Assembly (NCBI GenBank): GCA_961205875.1
Contig: OY540809.1
Coordinates: 27,354,267 to 27,418,266, forward strand
Source of the DNA: Sialis fuliginosa
Lineage: Eukaryota > Arthropoda > Insecta > Megaloptera > Sialidae
Reading direction: 5' to 3'
DNA: 64,000 nucleotides
The notes under the pieces are model-generated. The model saw only the letters and a program-made list of their open reading frames with translations. It was not told where the DNA came from and did no database searches. Positions 11,345 to 22,143 of this stretch are shown here, one piece after another (the first letter of the stretch is position 1; every line of letters begins with the position of its first letter). Both the position numbers and the translations under genes were made by a program.

Positions 11345-12061
11345 GAAAATAGTGTAAATAGACTATAGTGACCTTAAAACATCAATTATGTTGAAATTTT
11401 TTGATTTTGATTTTCGGATCGATTACAATAACTTCCAGTTGGGAAGTTAAAAATCACTGTTTTACTAAGCTACCCAAGATTTTTTCACTTAAATAATCAA
11501 GATAATTTTAATAATATGACATGTACCTACATCAGTGATAAAATTAATGAATTATATTCGTTCTTTTTCATACTGACAAAACCTCGAAAAAGAGATTAGT
11601 TCTTTTGTTTATTTCATTCAGCGGTAATGTTCTCGTATGTTTTTCTGGCCAAACATAATTTTTTTTAATACATTATATTAAGAATCATTCGAAAGACGAG
11701 TTCCCGAACAAAAATTTTACTAAACTGATTCAAATGATTCAAGCTACTAAAAATATTCATTTTTCACTTGATAATAAACTATGTTATAATTACGCGTATA
11801 CTTGTATCATCTTTCATCTCGTTCTCATAGAGAGAATGCAGCAAACATTATTACGTGTGTGTAGTATGCACCTTAACACGTGTTTGATGAAACCCAGGTG
11901 TAAATTAAATGTGAACGTGATATAAACAGTACGTACACGTGTACAAACGTGTCTCTGTTGTAAACGTGTTAATGTTAGTATTCCCTTAGAAACATGATAT
12001 GTCTTGAATTGTTGCATAATTACATAATATAATCAACATACATAATATACATAGGTACATA
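11345..12061. other. AT-rich DNA with an ACGTG motif cluster
   Basis: No gene recognised. The only notable content is the ACGTG cluster at 11853-11968, listed separately. Confidence 0.5.
11853..11968. promoter_or_regulatory. Cluster of six ACGTG motifs, two being CACGTG
   Basis: ACGTG at 11853, 11915, 11947 and 11964 plus palindromic CACGTG at 11877-11882 and 11936-11941, all within 116 bp of otherwise AT-rich DNA. CACGTG/ACGTG cores bind bHLH (for example CLOCK/CYCLE, MAX) and bHLH-PAS (HIF/SIM) factors. No adjacent gene start is visible, so a regulatory role is inference. Confidence 0.3.
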
Positions 12062-12063
12062 TA

Positions 12064-13191
12064 CAGGGTGAGTCATATCAGGTGGAATAAACTTGAACCG
12101 TGGATTGAGAAAAATATTTTAAGCAAAAAAGTTTATATGAACATGTGTCCGGAAATTCTTCGTGAGGGAGCTACAGACCTTCGAAGATTTAACCCAAAAT
12201 TATTTTTTATTTAATTTCTAGAGAACCCATTATGCTACAGTTATGAAATTTGATACAGGCTTTGATATTAATAAATGTTATCGATTTCCAGTAGCAAATA
12301 ATAATAATTTAGACCAGGGGTGTGTGGAGCCCGTGGACCCACCGATTTTTATCAAGTATTTTTTTGTTCTTGTAGAAGATTATATGATGCAAAATACACA
12401 AAAATATGTATTGTTTATTTATCATAAGATCAACCGTTTTCGAAAAATATCGAAAAAAGAAAATACTGTAGAATTTTATTTTATATGGATGCTTCAAATT
12501 TCATAAAATAGGTTTATATTATTGTTCTATAATTGAAAATAAGATAAAAAGTTAATATAAATATACCTCCTAACACTTATCATCATAGAGTTATAGCCAG
12601 TTGTATTACTGTTACACGTATTTTGCTAACCTGATTAAAAAACGAAACTATAAATGGCTGTTTGTTGTTAAAAATGCAGTTTTGGGGGTATATTTATATT
12701 AACTTTTCATCTTATTTGTAATCATAGAACAAGAATATAAATTTATTTTGTGTAATTTGAAGCATCCGTATTAAGTAAAATTCTGCAGTACTTTCTTTTT
12801 TTCGATATTTTTCGAAAACGGTTGTTCGTATGACAAATGAACAAAGTATATTTCTGTATATTTTGTATCATATAATCTTCTACAAGAACAAAAAAATACT
12901 TGATAAAAATCGGTGGGTCCACGGGCTCCACACACCCCTGGTCTAAATTATTATTATTTGCTACTGGAAATCGATAACATTTATTAATATCAAAGCCTGT
13001 ATCAAATTTCATAACTGTAGCATAATGGGTTCTCTAGAAATTAAATAAAAACTAATTTTTGGTTAAATCTTCGAAGGTCTGTAGCTCCCTCACGAAGAAT
13101 TTCCGGACACATATTCATATCAACTTTTTTGCTTAAAATATTTTTCTCAATCCACGGTTCAAGTTTGTTGCACCTGATATGACTCACCCTG
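12064..13191. mobile_element. Family C foldback element, 1.13 kb, TA target
   Basis: Ends CAGGGTGAGTCATATCA and its inverse between TA at 12062-12063 and 13192-13193. Arms are about 440-480 bp and include CGAAGAATTTCC, AATGGGTTCTCTAG and TCGATTTCCAGTAGCAAATA-type sequence. The two arms each carry an open frame starting MKFDTGFDINKCYRF (12243-12506, +; 12743-13012, -): these are mirror copies, not two genes. Relatives: a half-copy at 43165-43665 and a composite at 59413-59919. Superfamily probably Tc1/mariner by target site only. Confidence 0.85.
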
Positions 13192-13364
13192 TATATTATG
13201 TTGAAAAATAGTACCAAATAATATGTAAAATTGAATCTATTTATTTGATATATACCTAATATATAAGTATACAATTTTATAAGTTGTACTGGCGTGCTTA
13301 GGTAAAAAGCAGTAAGTGTAAAAAGGAACAAAACGGCCAAGTGCGTGTTGGGCACGTACATGAT

Positions 13365-14013
13365 AGGTTTCCGTAGTTATTACGATTTATAAACAAGAGT
13401 TATTTCAACGGACGATCTGTTAACGACATTTAAATGCAAATATATCGTGACTGAAGGGTTAAAATCAAAAGGTCATATAACATTTTTTGTTGCATTTTAG
13501 GAGACCTATCTAAAGATCCCTTACTCAATGGGGTAAGTGAAAAAAATTTGAGTACAATTTTAAGCCTATGGGAGGGAGTCCAAAATAATTTTGACAGTGT
13601 TCGTTATAATTTTCAGTGAAATTACTAATTAAAAGCTACATTCTGAATTTTTTTCCGATTTTTTTAATTGATAGTTTAGAAATTAGGGTGGGGACCCTCT
13701 GATAACGACATTTAAATGCAAATATATCGTGACTGAAGGGTTAAAATCAAAAGATCATTCAACATTTTTTGTTGCATTTTAGGAGACCTATCTAATGCCA
13801 TCCCACTCAATGGAGTAAGTGACAAAAAAAATGTGAGTTCACTTTTCAGTCTATGGAAAGAGGGTCCAAAAAATTCATTCATTCATTTCCCTTTTTTTGT
13901 TAACAGTCTTCGTCCGTATACCAAATTTCATCTTAATTGGTTTAAATTTTTCAGGACGGACGGACGTCGGACATGGCGAAACTATAAGGTTTCCTAGTTT
14001 TCTACGGAAACCT
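13365..14013 (+). mobile_element. Family D element, copy 2
   Basis: Perfect 12-bp inverted ends AGGTTTCCGTAG (13365-13376) and CTACGGAAACCT (14002-14013). The internal repeat unit is shared with copy 1: AAATATATCGTGACTGAAGG, AGGAGACCTATCTAA and ACTCAATGG occur twice, about 290 bp apart. GGACGGACGGACGTCGGACA lies near the right end. A GCCAAGTGCGTGTTGGGC stretch just outside the left end resembles a motif found beside similar insect repeats. Confidence 0.7.
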
Positions 14014-14529
14014 AAAAACGAAGAAAACTAAACTCGAACTTTTTGATTTTTTTAAACTGAATTAATTTTTTTTTTTCATAAAATTTGTTTAGAGATAAGT
14101 TACATGACTTAATTATAAGTCATTTGAGTGTAATTTTAGGTTATAATTCATCAAAATGCCTAAATTTAATGACTTATTGTCTTTTATTTCTGGAAATTTA
14201 AAAGCAGTAAGATGTGGTTTACTGCCTTTGTACTATGTAAAACAGAAGTACTATTTTTTGTATTGTTTTATTTATTTAATAGTTTTTGTCAGAGGTAGAA
14301 CGCAGTAATGATGAGGTTTTATTTTAAGGTATTTTATTGAGATCAAATTTAAAAAAGACAATCTTTGTCTAATGAGTATCGAATTACAAATCTTAGATAG
14401 TAAATTTGCTGATCTTTGTTGAACACATAACGAAAAATTAATTTTTATGACACTAATTATAAAATGATTGAAGAATAATTACAATAATATAAATAAAAAT
14501 AAACAATTTACTGTATTATTTATTTGAAA

Positions 14530-15016
14530 CTAGTGCATTGGCCCGGTGTTACCCGGGTTAATATCTACAAATTATACACCAAAACATACATGGTTCACCG
14601 CAAATTGTTTTTTTTTCGATTTTATGAAATTTACACAAAATATCCACAAATTAATACACCTAAACCTCCCTCGTGAAACTCCCAGAATAAAATCCGTTCA
14701 GTAGTTACTGTGAAAAGTGTGTAAAATTATATTTTCATGTTTGACAAAATTTTTGAAAGAAACGTAAATTAATAAAATACTGAAACCGTAAATTATAGAA
14801 TTCTGTATTCCATGGATAGGTACTACGTTTTTATATACCTAAATGACAGTTGTATGCTGCGACATCATGGAAATAAAAGACGACTTAAAAAAGATTTTTT
14901 TTTTTTCATAAAATATTATAAGCCACGATTCTGCTTAAAAACCGCATTGAAATCGGTTCAGTAATTCCCGAGTCTATAAGTCACATACAAATGAACATTC
15001 ATTTTTATATAATTGA
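14530..15016 (-). mobile_element. Non-autonomous Helitron-like element, 487 bp
   Basis: On the minus strand it begins TC (after A) and ends CTAG (before T), the Helitron rule of insertion between A and T without target duplication. A hairpin CCCGG-GTAACA-CCGGG lies 8 nt upstream of the terminal CTAG (plus-strand ACTAGTGCATTGGCCCGG). The paralogue at 58350-58907 lacks the insertion. Near the 5' end is ACTGAACCGATTTCAATG. No Rep/helicase coding. A truncated relative lies at 5996-6728. Confidence 0.72.
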
Positions 15017-15079
15017 TAAGTAGATAATTTTTAAAAACTGTCTTTTTGAAATTATAAGAACTTGGAATGATTGTGAATA

Positions 15080-15932
15080 TCCTTAATAATATATATAAAG
15101 CTCAACGTCTCTCTGTCTGTCTGTCTGTCCGTTCGTGCGCTTATCACTCGAGAACCACTTATCCGATTTACGTGTTTTTTTTTAATTCATAGGTACGTTC
15201 TCTGGCCAGGTTATAGGCTATATTTTGTTAGGTTAGGTAACATAACAACTAAGCAGTGACAATAATAGTAAATCAAGTCGGAACAATTTTTGCCGTCGGC
15301 GCGCTGTTTTGTAATACGCTGCCTAAACCATTCAATATAGATCAAAATAATGTATTAAAGAATTGTGTAGAATCAAAAGTTCTACAATAAAGTCCGCGAC
15401 AGCATATGTCTAACTTTTATATTTAAGCCACAATGACTGCTTTTATGTTACAAAGAAAACATAAAATATTTGGGTTCTGTTTACATGGACTTATGACGTA
15501 CAAAACATTAATCCATATCAAAATAAATGATTTCATCGTCATAAGTACTTAATGTAGATATAATTTGCCCTTTACAGAATCCAATTTGGTTTTTTGGTTT
15601 AGGAAATAACGTTAAATATACATAAAATAACATATTATTCGCGGCAATTCGCGCGAACTATGATGAAGTGTCGCGGGGAGAGGGACGATTCAGCGCTCGG
15701 CCGGCAGTTGTTTATTTTGTTTTCAATTATTAACTTTTAAATTTAAACAGAACAAAAATGATTTGTAATTTTTGTTCTGATTTGTTTTTTTTTAGGTACG
15801 TTAGGTTTTGATCAGTTATTATTACGATAATAATTAATCGTGTTTGTACTTAATTCAACTATGTATATTTTTCAAAAATCCTAAACAATAATTCCGTAGT
15901 CCAAGCGGGCGAAGCTGCGTGGGCCCAGCTAG
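15080..15932 (+). mobile_element. Non-autonomous Helitron-like element, 853 bp
   Basis: Begins A|TCCTTAATAATATAT and ends GGGCCCAGCTAG|T, again inside family E and absent from the 58-kb paralogue. A (TCTG)n run at 15104-15129 is followed by CGAGAACCACTTATCCGATT. The 3' end GCGGGCGAAGCTGCGTGGGC has weak hairpin potential, degenerate compared with the 14530-15016 element. A GC-richer patch (about 15640-15710) is internal. No Rep/helicase. The two Helitron-like elements lie back to back, 5' ends 63 bp apart. Confidence 0.65.
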
Positions 15933-15990
15933 TTATACATATGTATATTTTTCAGTGGATAAAAGCAGTCTAATTTAAATGTTAATTTTA

Positions 15991-16399
15991 TGTTAAAAAA
16001 TGATTTTACTGTTTTTTTATATTCAGGAAAAGTAACTAACTTGATATATTCGATAAATAAAAAAAAATTCTATTCAAATAACATTCATAATGATTAATTT
16101 TATGACTAATATGTAGAAAATCGTCTGTAAAACCTGACATCATCAAAATTACTAAAAGGCAGTAAAATATGTTTACTACCTTTTACCTAAACACGGTAGT
16201 GTAGGTCATAACATGATAATTGAAATTCTGGTCATTTCATATAGGAAGCTACCATCGTAATAGGAAGACATTAATAAAATTTCATGTCCAAGGCATAGAG
16301 CCGTGTATTGATTAGTTAGTGAGTAAATGAGGACAATTTCTTTGGAATTTTTGTTATATCGCAATATATTTTAATTTTAATTTTAATAGAAGAGTATGT
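15991..16399. other. AT-rich spacer
   Basis: No gene seen. AAAGGCAGTAAAATATG followed by TTTACTACCTTTT at about 16155-16190 can pair as a short hairpin and resembles GCAGTAAGATGTGGTTTACT in family E. Confidence 0.45.
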
Positions 16400-16948
16400 A
16401 AGGTACTGGCATTAATCTTGTGCGCTTTAAGAGCAAGGTATACTGTTTTTGGGATTGATGGACTGCTATTAAAATAATTACCTCTTTATTAAATCAATTT
16501 ATAATTACCAAAGTCTGCAAATATAGTTTTTTTTATTTTTATTATAGCTTATTATTTTGGTTATGTTTTTTTTTTAATAATGGACAAAGTAAAGCCAGTA
16601 TTGGGTACCCAGTGATGGACACTTGCTAAAGATTACAAAACGATAAGTATGTACTACGACACATAAGTAATAAAATAAAGAATTGTAAATTTTGAAACAA
16701 TGTAAAGCAAATTCTATGATAGTATCATAATTGATAAATAAATAATACTAATAATTAGTTTAAATATCCATCATTTTGACACCCATTGGCCGATTGTCAT
16801 TAAATTAAGCTGTTTTACAGTTACGTGTCTATATATTATGATTCAGTAATGGCAGTAATCAAATACAAACAAACATTTCTAATTTATTACATTTAATTAA
16901 ACAAGTATCCAATACTGGGGAATTATCTAAGACTGGTGCTAGTACCTT
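16400..16948 (+). mobile_element. Family F element, copy 1, 549 bp
   Basis: Ends AAGGTACTGGCA and TGCTAGTACCTT form an imperfect inverted pair. The interior (GTATTGGGTACCCAGT, TACTACGACACA, GACACCCATTGGCCGATTG, ATGGCAGTAATCAAATA) recurs at 30885-31412 (+) and 62761-63300 (-). No conserved open frame. Superfamily unknown. Confidence 0.65.
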
Positions 16949-17380
16949 ATTCGAATTATCAAAATGTTAATTTATGTTTATCTGTATAATTTCAGCTGTA
17001 TATATAGAAAAAAGCGAAAGTTCAGAATACGCATGTATTTAGTAGAAAAGGCTTTGTAAGGAGTTGAAATGTCCGTATCGTTAGCTGGAATGTGAAGCCC
17101 AAAGCATGAAATAAGCTCAAATAAACTTTGGTATTTTGGTAATACGCGGGATGATTCATTTGACGTCTTAAGGAAAAAACAAAGACGATGTCGAGGAATC
17201 AGTGAAGAAGCTTCTTTCTTGTATTATTTAAAGATTGTAATCAGCTTGGGTAATAAGGCTAAACTTTTTAGTTCTATATCTACTCCAAAATTTATTTCAA
17301 AGTAGGTCACAATATTATAACATGATCACTTAAGCTGGGTATTTTATATTTATATTTAAATAATTATATATAATAATATA
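16949..17380. other. AT-rich spacer
   Basis: No gene, terminal repeats or paralogue noticed. Confidence 0.45.
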
Positions 17381-17561
17381 CAGTGTATTAAAAGTTGATT
17401 AAGACATAGGAAATTTAACGGGGGGGCAATTAAAAGTGTTGTAGTAACCTTTGGTTTTTAACGATGTGTGATTGGTGCATTTTGAAATGCCGCTACAAAA
17501 TTTAGTTAAATAGTAATTAGTATTTTGTTATATCTGCCAAAAAATATTATTATAATTTTAG
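17381..17561 (+). mobile_element. CAGTGTATT-family MITE, left half only
   Basis: Matches the left arm and part of the centre of the 6331-6720 MITE (GATTAAGACATAGGAAATT, ACGATGTGTGATTGGTGCAT). The match stops at ATAATTTTA, 25 bp before the arm of the next palindrome starts. A TA precedes it. Confidence 0.75.
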
Positions 17562-17585
17562 ACCGGGAACTAGAAGGCAGTGAGT

Positions 17586-19853
17586 GAACATAAAAGTATA
17601 GGAGCCAGCCGCAAAATCGGTGTAGATTTAACAACCGTCTGCCGTTGTGGTTTTTTTGAAGTAGGTACTCACTCAGACAAGCTCGGACGATGAGTCCGGT
17701 CCACCAGCTTGTAGGGATTTAATAGTTAGGGCCCACGAAAAATAAACAAAAAAAAATCACGTAACAACCGTTTGAATTAAACGGTTGCTTATAGTAGACC
17801 CCAATTAAAGATGTTTTGGATATACGGCAGAAATTTTTGCGTAGGGGTTTAATTACTGGGGCCTCTCAAAATTTTGACCCAAAAAATCAGATAACAACCG
17901 GACCAGACCTGGTGTAAAATGTTTATTTGGACGTATACTTACATAAAAACATAATGGCAGAATTTTTTATGTAGGGACTTGGGTGCCATAAGGCCTACAA
18001 AGGGCCAGAATTGGGCCCCAATCTTAAAAATGCTGTAAAATTTCTGCCGCGCGGTGTATGCCTTTGATATGATGCCACGTATATAAATGACGCTACTGGC
18101 ACAGGTCAAGTTTCACCCTGCTCAGTGGAGGTGGGGGGGGGGTTCTGTCGTAAAGAAAAGATACAGAATATTTATTTAAATATGGTGTTACGATTTTATG
18201 GGCGCCACATGGTTTGCCCCCGAGGTATACCATGAACCTGGCCTACTGCGAGTTAAAAGGGGCCTGTATGATTGCGAAATGTTCACACTTTACTTAATAG
18301 TAATATTAATCATTAACAATAAAAAAATAAAAAAATAAATAAAAAAATAATTCACCGATTATTTCTCAAAACAAAAAAACCAATACTTGACTTTATTTAA
18401 ATTCTAGCAATCCTTATTCCAAAGTAATAACAAACTTAAAATTAACACTCTGTTGCACCTTAACTCTAACCTAATGCTACACAAATAACCGGGGTGGTTT
18501 TTGGTCGACGCAAAATACCACCTTCACTTTTATCACGTCTCCTATCAGAGACCCCACACTTCCCTTATCAACTCTCACAAGATCTTCACTACACTTATTA
18601 CTATATCCTAGCCCACAACACTATCTTTATTTCGCCTCCAACAGATACACTATCTCCCGTTTTACAAAAACACACAATAAAACAATCAAAACTGCGATCT
18701 ACGCTACACGTGTTGTTCCTACCGGCGCGTGCACTGCTCTTGTTACGGCGCGATCCCGTCCGCTCGCCGTCAAGTTTCAGCCCGCCTCGTCCGCGTGCTA
18801 GTGCGTACGGCTGATTTTTAAGTCCCTGCTCATACGTACTTTTGTATCGTTACAATGAACTATAAAATAGATATATACCCATGGCAGAAGTTTTTATTCA
18901 TGCAGTTTCCCCTCCCAGCTCCCCCAAAAGGTAAATTTGGGTTAGTAATAAAATGCACTAAAAAAATCATAACAAATAGGACTATAGAGGCTTATAAACT
19001 TATAAAATGATAATATATTATTGTATGTAATGTTAGACACCCCCCATCCCCCCCTCACCACCAAGGGAAAATTTGGGATAGTAATAAAAATTAGCAAAAA
19101 ATCATTACAATTAGGTCTATAATGGCTTATGAACTTTTAAAATGATAATATATTATTGTATGAGGGGGGGGGGGGGGGCACGGGGGGTGTCTAACATTAC
19201 ATACAATAGTATATTATCATTTTATAAGTTTATAAGCCTCTATAAGCCTATTTGTTATGATTTTTTTAGTGCTTTTTATTACTAACCCAAATTTACCTTT
19301 TGGGGGAGCTGGGAGGGGAAACTGCATGAATAAAAACTTCTGCCATGGGTATATATCTATTTTATAGTTCATAACAAAGGCATACACCGCGCGGTATTTA
19401 AGATTTTACAGCATTTTTAAGATTGGGGCCCAATTCTGGCCCTTTGTAGGCCTTATGGCACCCAAGTCCCTACATAAAAAATTCTGCCATTATGTTTTTA
19501 TGTAAGTATACGTCCAAATAAACATTTTACACCAGGTCTGGTCCGGTTGTTATCTGATTTTTTTGGGTCGAAATTTTGAGAGGCCCCAGTAATTAAACCC
19601 CTACGCAAAAATTTCTGCCGTATATCCAAAACATCTTTAATTGGGGTCTACTATAAGCAACCGTTTCATTCAAACAGTTGTTACGTGATTTTTTTTTGTT
19701 TATTTTTCGTGGGCCCTAACTATTAAATCCCTACAAGCTGGTGGATCGGACTCATCGTCCGAGCTTGTCTGAGTGAGTACTTCAAAAAAACTACAACGGC
19801 AGACGGTTGTTAAATCTACACCGATTTTGCAGCTGGCTCCTATACTATGTTCA
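17586..19853. mobile_element. 2.27-kb foldback element with an LTR-like insert in one arm
   Basis: Left arm is 17586-18068 continued at 18855-19050; right arm is about 19160-19853. Shared stretches include CAAAATCGGTGTAGATTTAA, CAGACAAGCTCGGACGATGA, ATTGGGGCCCAATCTTAAAA (either orientation) and CCGCGCGGTGTATGCCTTTG. The loop holds a direct repeat of about 140 bp (18926-19020 and 19065-19165, TAAAATGATAATATATTATT) and long G/C runs at 19164-19180. Within the arms, GGCAGAA-TTTTT-GTAGGG recurs as a degenerate internal period. Terminal target duplication is not clear. The ORFs seen in this region are palindrome shadows. Confidence 0.8.
18073..18854. mobile_element. Probable solo LTR, 782 bp, 4-bp duplication ATGA
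   Basis: The other arm of the palindrome reads GCCTTTGTTATGAACTAT without a gap; here the same sequence is split. The insert starts TGCCACGTAT and ends ATCGTTACA (TG...CA, short imperfect inverted ends) and is flanked by ATGA at 18069-18072 and 18855-18858. It has TATATAAAT near its start, AATAAA at about 18678 and a GC-rich last third. These are features of an LTR; a 4-bp duplication suits Ty3/Gypsy. An internal TGTTACGAT at 18186 is an alternative LTR start. The 106-codon frame 18494-18814 is unrecognised. Confidence 0.6.
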
Positions 19854-20429
19854 GATTCGTATACCTGAGACCTCAAAGAGCTTAAAAAGACAAGGTGCCA
19901 GTCGGTACTTGGGTGCAATTTTTTTTAAAGAGCGAAAAGAAAAAAAAAGATTTTTAAATCAAAACTTTTTTTGTACCATTATTATGCCTTTCCGCTTAAA
20001 AAAGGTCCTTACATTCATAACTGTAACTCTACTCATTTATTTGTTATAATTTTTTTAAAGTTCATAAAAACTTGAATTTGGGTGTTTTCAATCATGAAAA
20101 TGTACACTTTAAAACTAATATTATCATATTTAAAAAAAAATTATAATCTTCAAACGAATGTTAACAATATGGTATACTTCAATTTTAAATTATTACCGGC
20201 ACCCACCTTTATTTTAATTAACAACTATGTGCGTATTTCTACTCTGCGCGCTCATATTGTCCTCTCACTAACACTTCTACGAAGGAACTGAGTGGAAATA
20301 ATATGACAACCGAATTTTTTCAATCGATATAAGCTCACAAGAGCCCAAAGATTAATATTCTGAAAGGTGCTAACCAATTTTATAGTTCGTTTGTTTTTTA
20401 CTCCTCCTCTTCTTAAAAATTAAAGAAAT
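19854..20429. other. AT-rich spacer
   Basis: Small open frames at 19807-20049 and 20082-20291 are low-complexity and unrecognised. No repeats identified. Confidence 0.45.
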
Positions 20430-20990
20430 AGAAATAGTGTGTCGGACTCTAACCGACAAAAAAACTCCCCATCACAGGCATTTACCTCCTCGGAATCGCC
20501 GCTTAGCATTACTTCGGGAAGGTGCCTCTGTTAGCTCTCAAAGAGCACCACCTTTATTTACTCACCCTGCTCCGCTTCCGCGTATGCGGTGATACAGCGC
20601 CAGCGATCTTCGCCCGAGAGCATAGACCGTAGAACCGTATCCACCGAAAACCCGCCGGCGGCGATCTCCTCCACGAGTCTGCCCCTCCTTTCGAGCCATC
20701 TGTCGCACTCAAAGAATGTGTGGTTGGCGTCGTCCAGAGGCGAATCCCCGTACTGGCAGGCAGGACTCTCTTCCTTTCCCATCCTGTGCAAGTAGGCATT
20801 GAAGTATCTATGTCCCGTTAAGAACTGGGTTCACCTTCCTATACGTTCGTCCCGTCCACTCGGTCAGATCAACGATCAGCCTCGCAGGTCTCTTCTTCCC
20901 AGCGCCTTTGCCATCGTCGCATGATCAGTTCCCTGGCCTCCGCCGTCGCAGCCTCTTTGCCTAAATCGGCTTTCCCAGTCTTTAAGTCAG
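20430..20990 (-). pseudogene. Non-LTR retrotransposon 3' end: ORF2 C-terminus and 3' UTR
   Basis: ORF2 encodes endonuclease and reverse transcriptase for target-primed copying; only its C-terminal tail is here. Reading leftward on the minus strand: a basic/acidic stretch (EARELIMRRWQRRWEEE, about 20955-20905), then EWTGRTYRKVN, then after a frameshift LTGHRYFNAYLHRMG (about 20826-20782), then SPACQYGDSPLDDANHTFF-ECDRW, a variant of the C-x2-C...H-x4-C knuckle of R1/Jockey-type ORF2 C-termini (the second Cys of the pair is Tyr). The frame ends at about 20558. Downstream, to about 20430, is a UTR with a GTCGGTTAGAGTCCGACA hairpin. The block is markedly GC-richer than its flanks and 5'-truncated. 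At least one frameshift and one stop show it is dead. Confidence 0.8.
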
Positions 20991-22123
20991 TCTAATAGGA
21001 TATGTTTTTCTATAATACCTACCCAATCTATTACTTCATTAATCATTTTTAACAGATAATGTAAGTAAAGTAAGTAAAAGTAATACTTTTAACGAAAATA
21101 ATTCTTAACGAGTATGTCACTCATTGAAATTTTACTGTATTTAAGTGATAATGGTAGAATATACTATTTCGATAATAACATTATATTATAATTATTAATT
21201 TAATCTCATTAATAATAAATTATAATAAATAATATAAAATGTTACTTTTATTTTGTAGAAACAACAGTAAAGATAAAATATTCATTTAGGAAAATAAATA
21301 CTCCTTAAAAAGTAATTACCTTAATTTATTTAGATTCTGTAGCTAAACCCAACTTTACTCTAAATAAGTCATCAAATTTTATTGGTACTTAAGCTAAAGC
21401 AGTTACAAACATTTTAGTTTTCAGTTTAAATCCATTAAGAATAACTATATATAAACTTTTTAAGTGGTAATGAAAATTCTACATTAGTATTGCGGTTGAA
21501 GTTCTACAAAATACTTATTGATTCATTATAGAAAATTTAAATTCTTGTTTTACAACTAACATTTAAGATAAACCTTTGGAAATGGGGTGTTGTAAAGCTG
21601 TTTGAATATAAACTCATCTTGATTATATTCAGCGTGAATTTAACTTTTAATATCATTTTTATGAGAAAGAAATGTTTTTAATCTTTCGAATTTTATAATA
21701 TTTTAATGTAAAATCAATTGTTATCATTATACAAGAACAATTTAGTTTTGAATTAGGGTCAAACAGTTACAGTTCAAAGAAATTTTGCTGATGAAAAATT
21801 AAAATGTATATCTTAATTTTATAACTAATTATTTAGGCGGGGGAAGGTGGGGGGGGTTATTGGGGTATTTTTCCGGTAAAAAATTCCTTTTTAACTTAAT
21901 TTTCTTTATAAATTTTTAAGAAAATATAATTAGAAAACAAATTTTCAACGATAAATGTCACAAGTTTATGTTGAATTAATTAAATTTAGTAATAAATAAA
22001 AAATGATATCCCCTAGTGAATAACGGATTATTTTGATAATTTATTTATGAAAATTGACCATAAAAAATACTTTTAGAAATAGAACTTTTATTTATATAGT
22101 TAGTGTTTTATTCAATACAAAAT
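20991..22123. other. AT-rich spacer
   Basis: No gene or repeat recognised apart from a G-rich run GGCGGGGGAAGGTGGGGGGG at about 21837-21856. Confidence 0.45.
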
Positions 22124-22142
22124 TTCGGTTATATGAGTCCAC
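22124..22142 (-). repeat. Solo terminus related to the 6883-8950 foldback
   Basis: TCGGTTATATGAGTCCAC followed by TA matches the right end of the 2-kb foldback (TCGGTTATATGACTCCAC) with one difference. Similarity extends about 20 bp left (TTTTATTCAA-AAA). The rest of the element is missing or unrelated. Confidence 0.55.
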
Positions 22143-22143
22143 T

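Larger units (their letters stand above)
14122..15990 (+). repeat. Family E repeat, copy 1, interrupted twice
   Basis: Pieces 14122-14529, 15017-15079 and 15933-15990 are colinear with the reverse complement of 58350-58907, where they are contiguous (CTAAATTTAATGACTTATTG, GGAAATTTAAAAGCAGTAAG, ACTGTCTTTTTGAAATTATA, TTTTTCAGTGGATAAAAGCA). The gaps are exactly the two Helitron-like insertions. No coding motif recognised; the superfamily is unknown. Confidence 0.75.

Noticed and set aside
12243-13012. Two related genes on opposite strands
   Set aside because: They are mirror copies inside the family C palindrome, so the shared peptide follows from the inverted repeat.
15222-15240. Second telomere-type array (TTAGGTTAGG)
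   Set aside because: Only two units, within chance for this composition and inside a Helitron-like element.
18494-18814. 106-codon frame as a host exon
   Set aside because: It lies wholly in the LTR-like insert and reads through a C-rich, basic, low-complexity stretch with no known domain.
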